Shown here in pieces: positions 63,971 through 64,000 of a stretch of DNA of 64,000 nt. The notes beneath the pieces were generated by a model. That model saw nothing but the letters and a program-made list of their open reading frames with translations, was not told the DNA's origin and ran no database searches. The position numbers and the translations under genes are program-made. How positions within the stretch are numbered: the stretch's first letter is position 1; each line of letters begins with the position of its first letter. The DNA comes from Neokomagataea thailandica NBRC 106555 (lineage in GTDB: Bacteria; Pseudomonadota; Alphaproteobacteria; Acetobacterales; Acetobacteraceae), in NCBI RefSeq assembly GCF_001598495.1, contig NZ_BCZB01000007.1, positions 45,245 through 109,244 of the forward strand. Reading direction: 5' to 3'.

Positions 63971-64000
63971 TTAGAACTCTTGTTTGGTTGGGCGCAGAAC
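63971..64000 (-). CDS. 3' end of a leftward gene cut by the window edge
   Basis: The minus strand is open from the window end to a stop at 63971-63973, giving VLRPTKQEF as the C-terminus. A leftward gene ending here would fit the hairpin to its left. Ten codons are too few to identify it. Confidence 0.3.
   Translation of the reverse strand, partial: VLRPTKQEF

Noticed and set aside
1..64000. CRISPR arrays, transposases, integrases, tRNA-linked attachment sites
   Set aside because: I saw no repeat-spacer pattern, no transposase or integrase motifs and no tRNA genes on either strand.

Overview
The window is a stretch of chromosome that looks like an acetic acid bacterium (Alphaproteobacteria, Acetobacteraceae; Acetobacter, Gluconobacter or a close relative). 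This placement is inferred from gene content and protein character: an alphaproteobacterial-type UvrB, GreB, GlnD and PmtA, the divergent tsaD/hemC pair, the secB/Tim44-like/mltA/Smr neighbourhood, a GntP gluconate permease, large TonB receptors, a membrane-anchored triheme peroxidase, and a haem O synthase gene without a working cytochrome c oxidase. Genes are densely packed with many 4-base start/stop overlaps. No rRNA, tRNA, CRISPR array, prophage or insertion sequence was seen.

Layout. 1-7.3 kb: 3' part of gltD, gltB and its terminator, then a convergent GntP permease. 7.5-10.7 kb: oligoendopeptidase F and an ABC1/UbiB-like kinase. 10.8-17.5 kb: accessory patch with an AT-rich acyltransferase and two convergent TonB receptors sharing a terminator. 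17.7-25.4 kb: DUF4186 protein, uvrB, aldose epimerase, iron alcohol dehydrogenase, greB, gshB. 25.5-28.6 kb: phospholipid methyltransferase, then a remnant cytochrome oxidase cluster: a COX1-like protein lacking the binuclear-centre ligands, ctaB, and a tiny coxF. 28.7-35.8 kb: a Tim44-domain protein, DUF805, pmbA, an M16 peptidase, thrC, a royal-jelly-like secreted protein. 35.8-44.8 kb: TPR/glycosyltransferase fusion converging on murJ-mutS-glnD. 44.9-52.3 kb: glutathione peroxidase, a nucleoside transporter, and a leftward run tsaD-rlmJ-gpsA-methyltransferase-NUDIX-DapA-like. 52.3-64 kb: hemC-hemD, secB, Tim44-like/mltA/DNA methylase, triheme peroxidase, Smr protein, hemF with a solute-binding protein, mtnP.

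Themes. Haem supply is prominent (hemC, hemD, hemF, ctaB), matching a quinol-oxidase respiratory chain and a haem-rich peroxidase. Nitrogen assimilation appears in gltBD and glnD. Envelope functions include murJ, mltA, secB, pmtA, gpsA and a TPR-glycosyltransferase. The most notable item is the COX1-like protein at 26311-27504. It keeps both low-spin haem ligands of subunit I but has lost all three CuB histidines, the crosslinked tyrosine and the high-spin haem ligand. It is still translationally coupled to ctaB.
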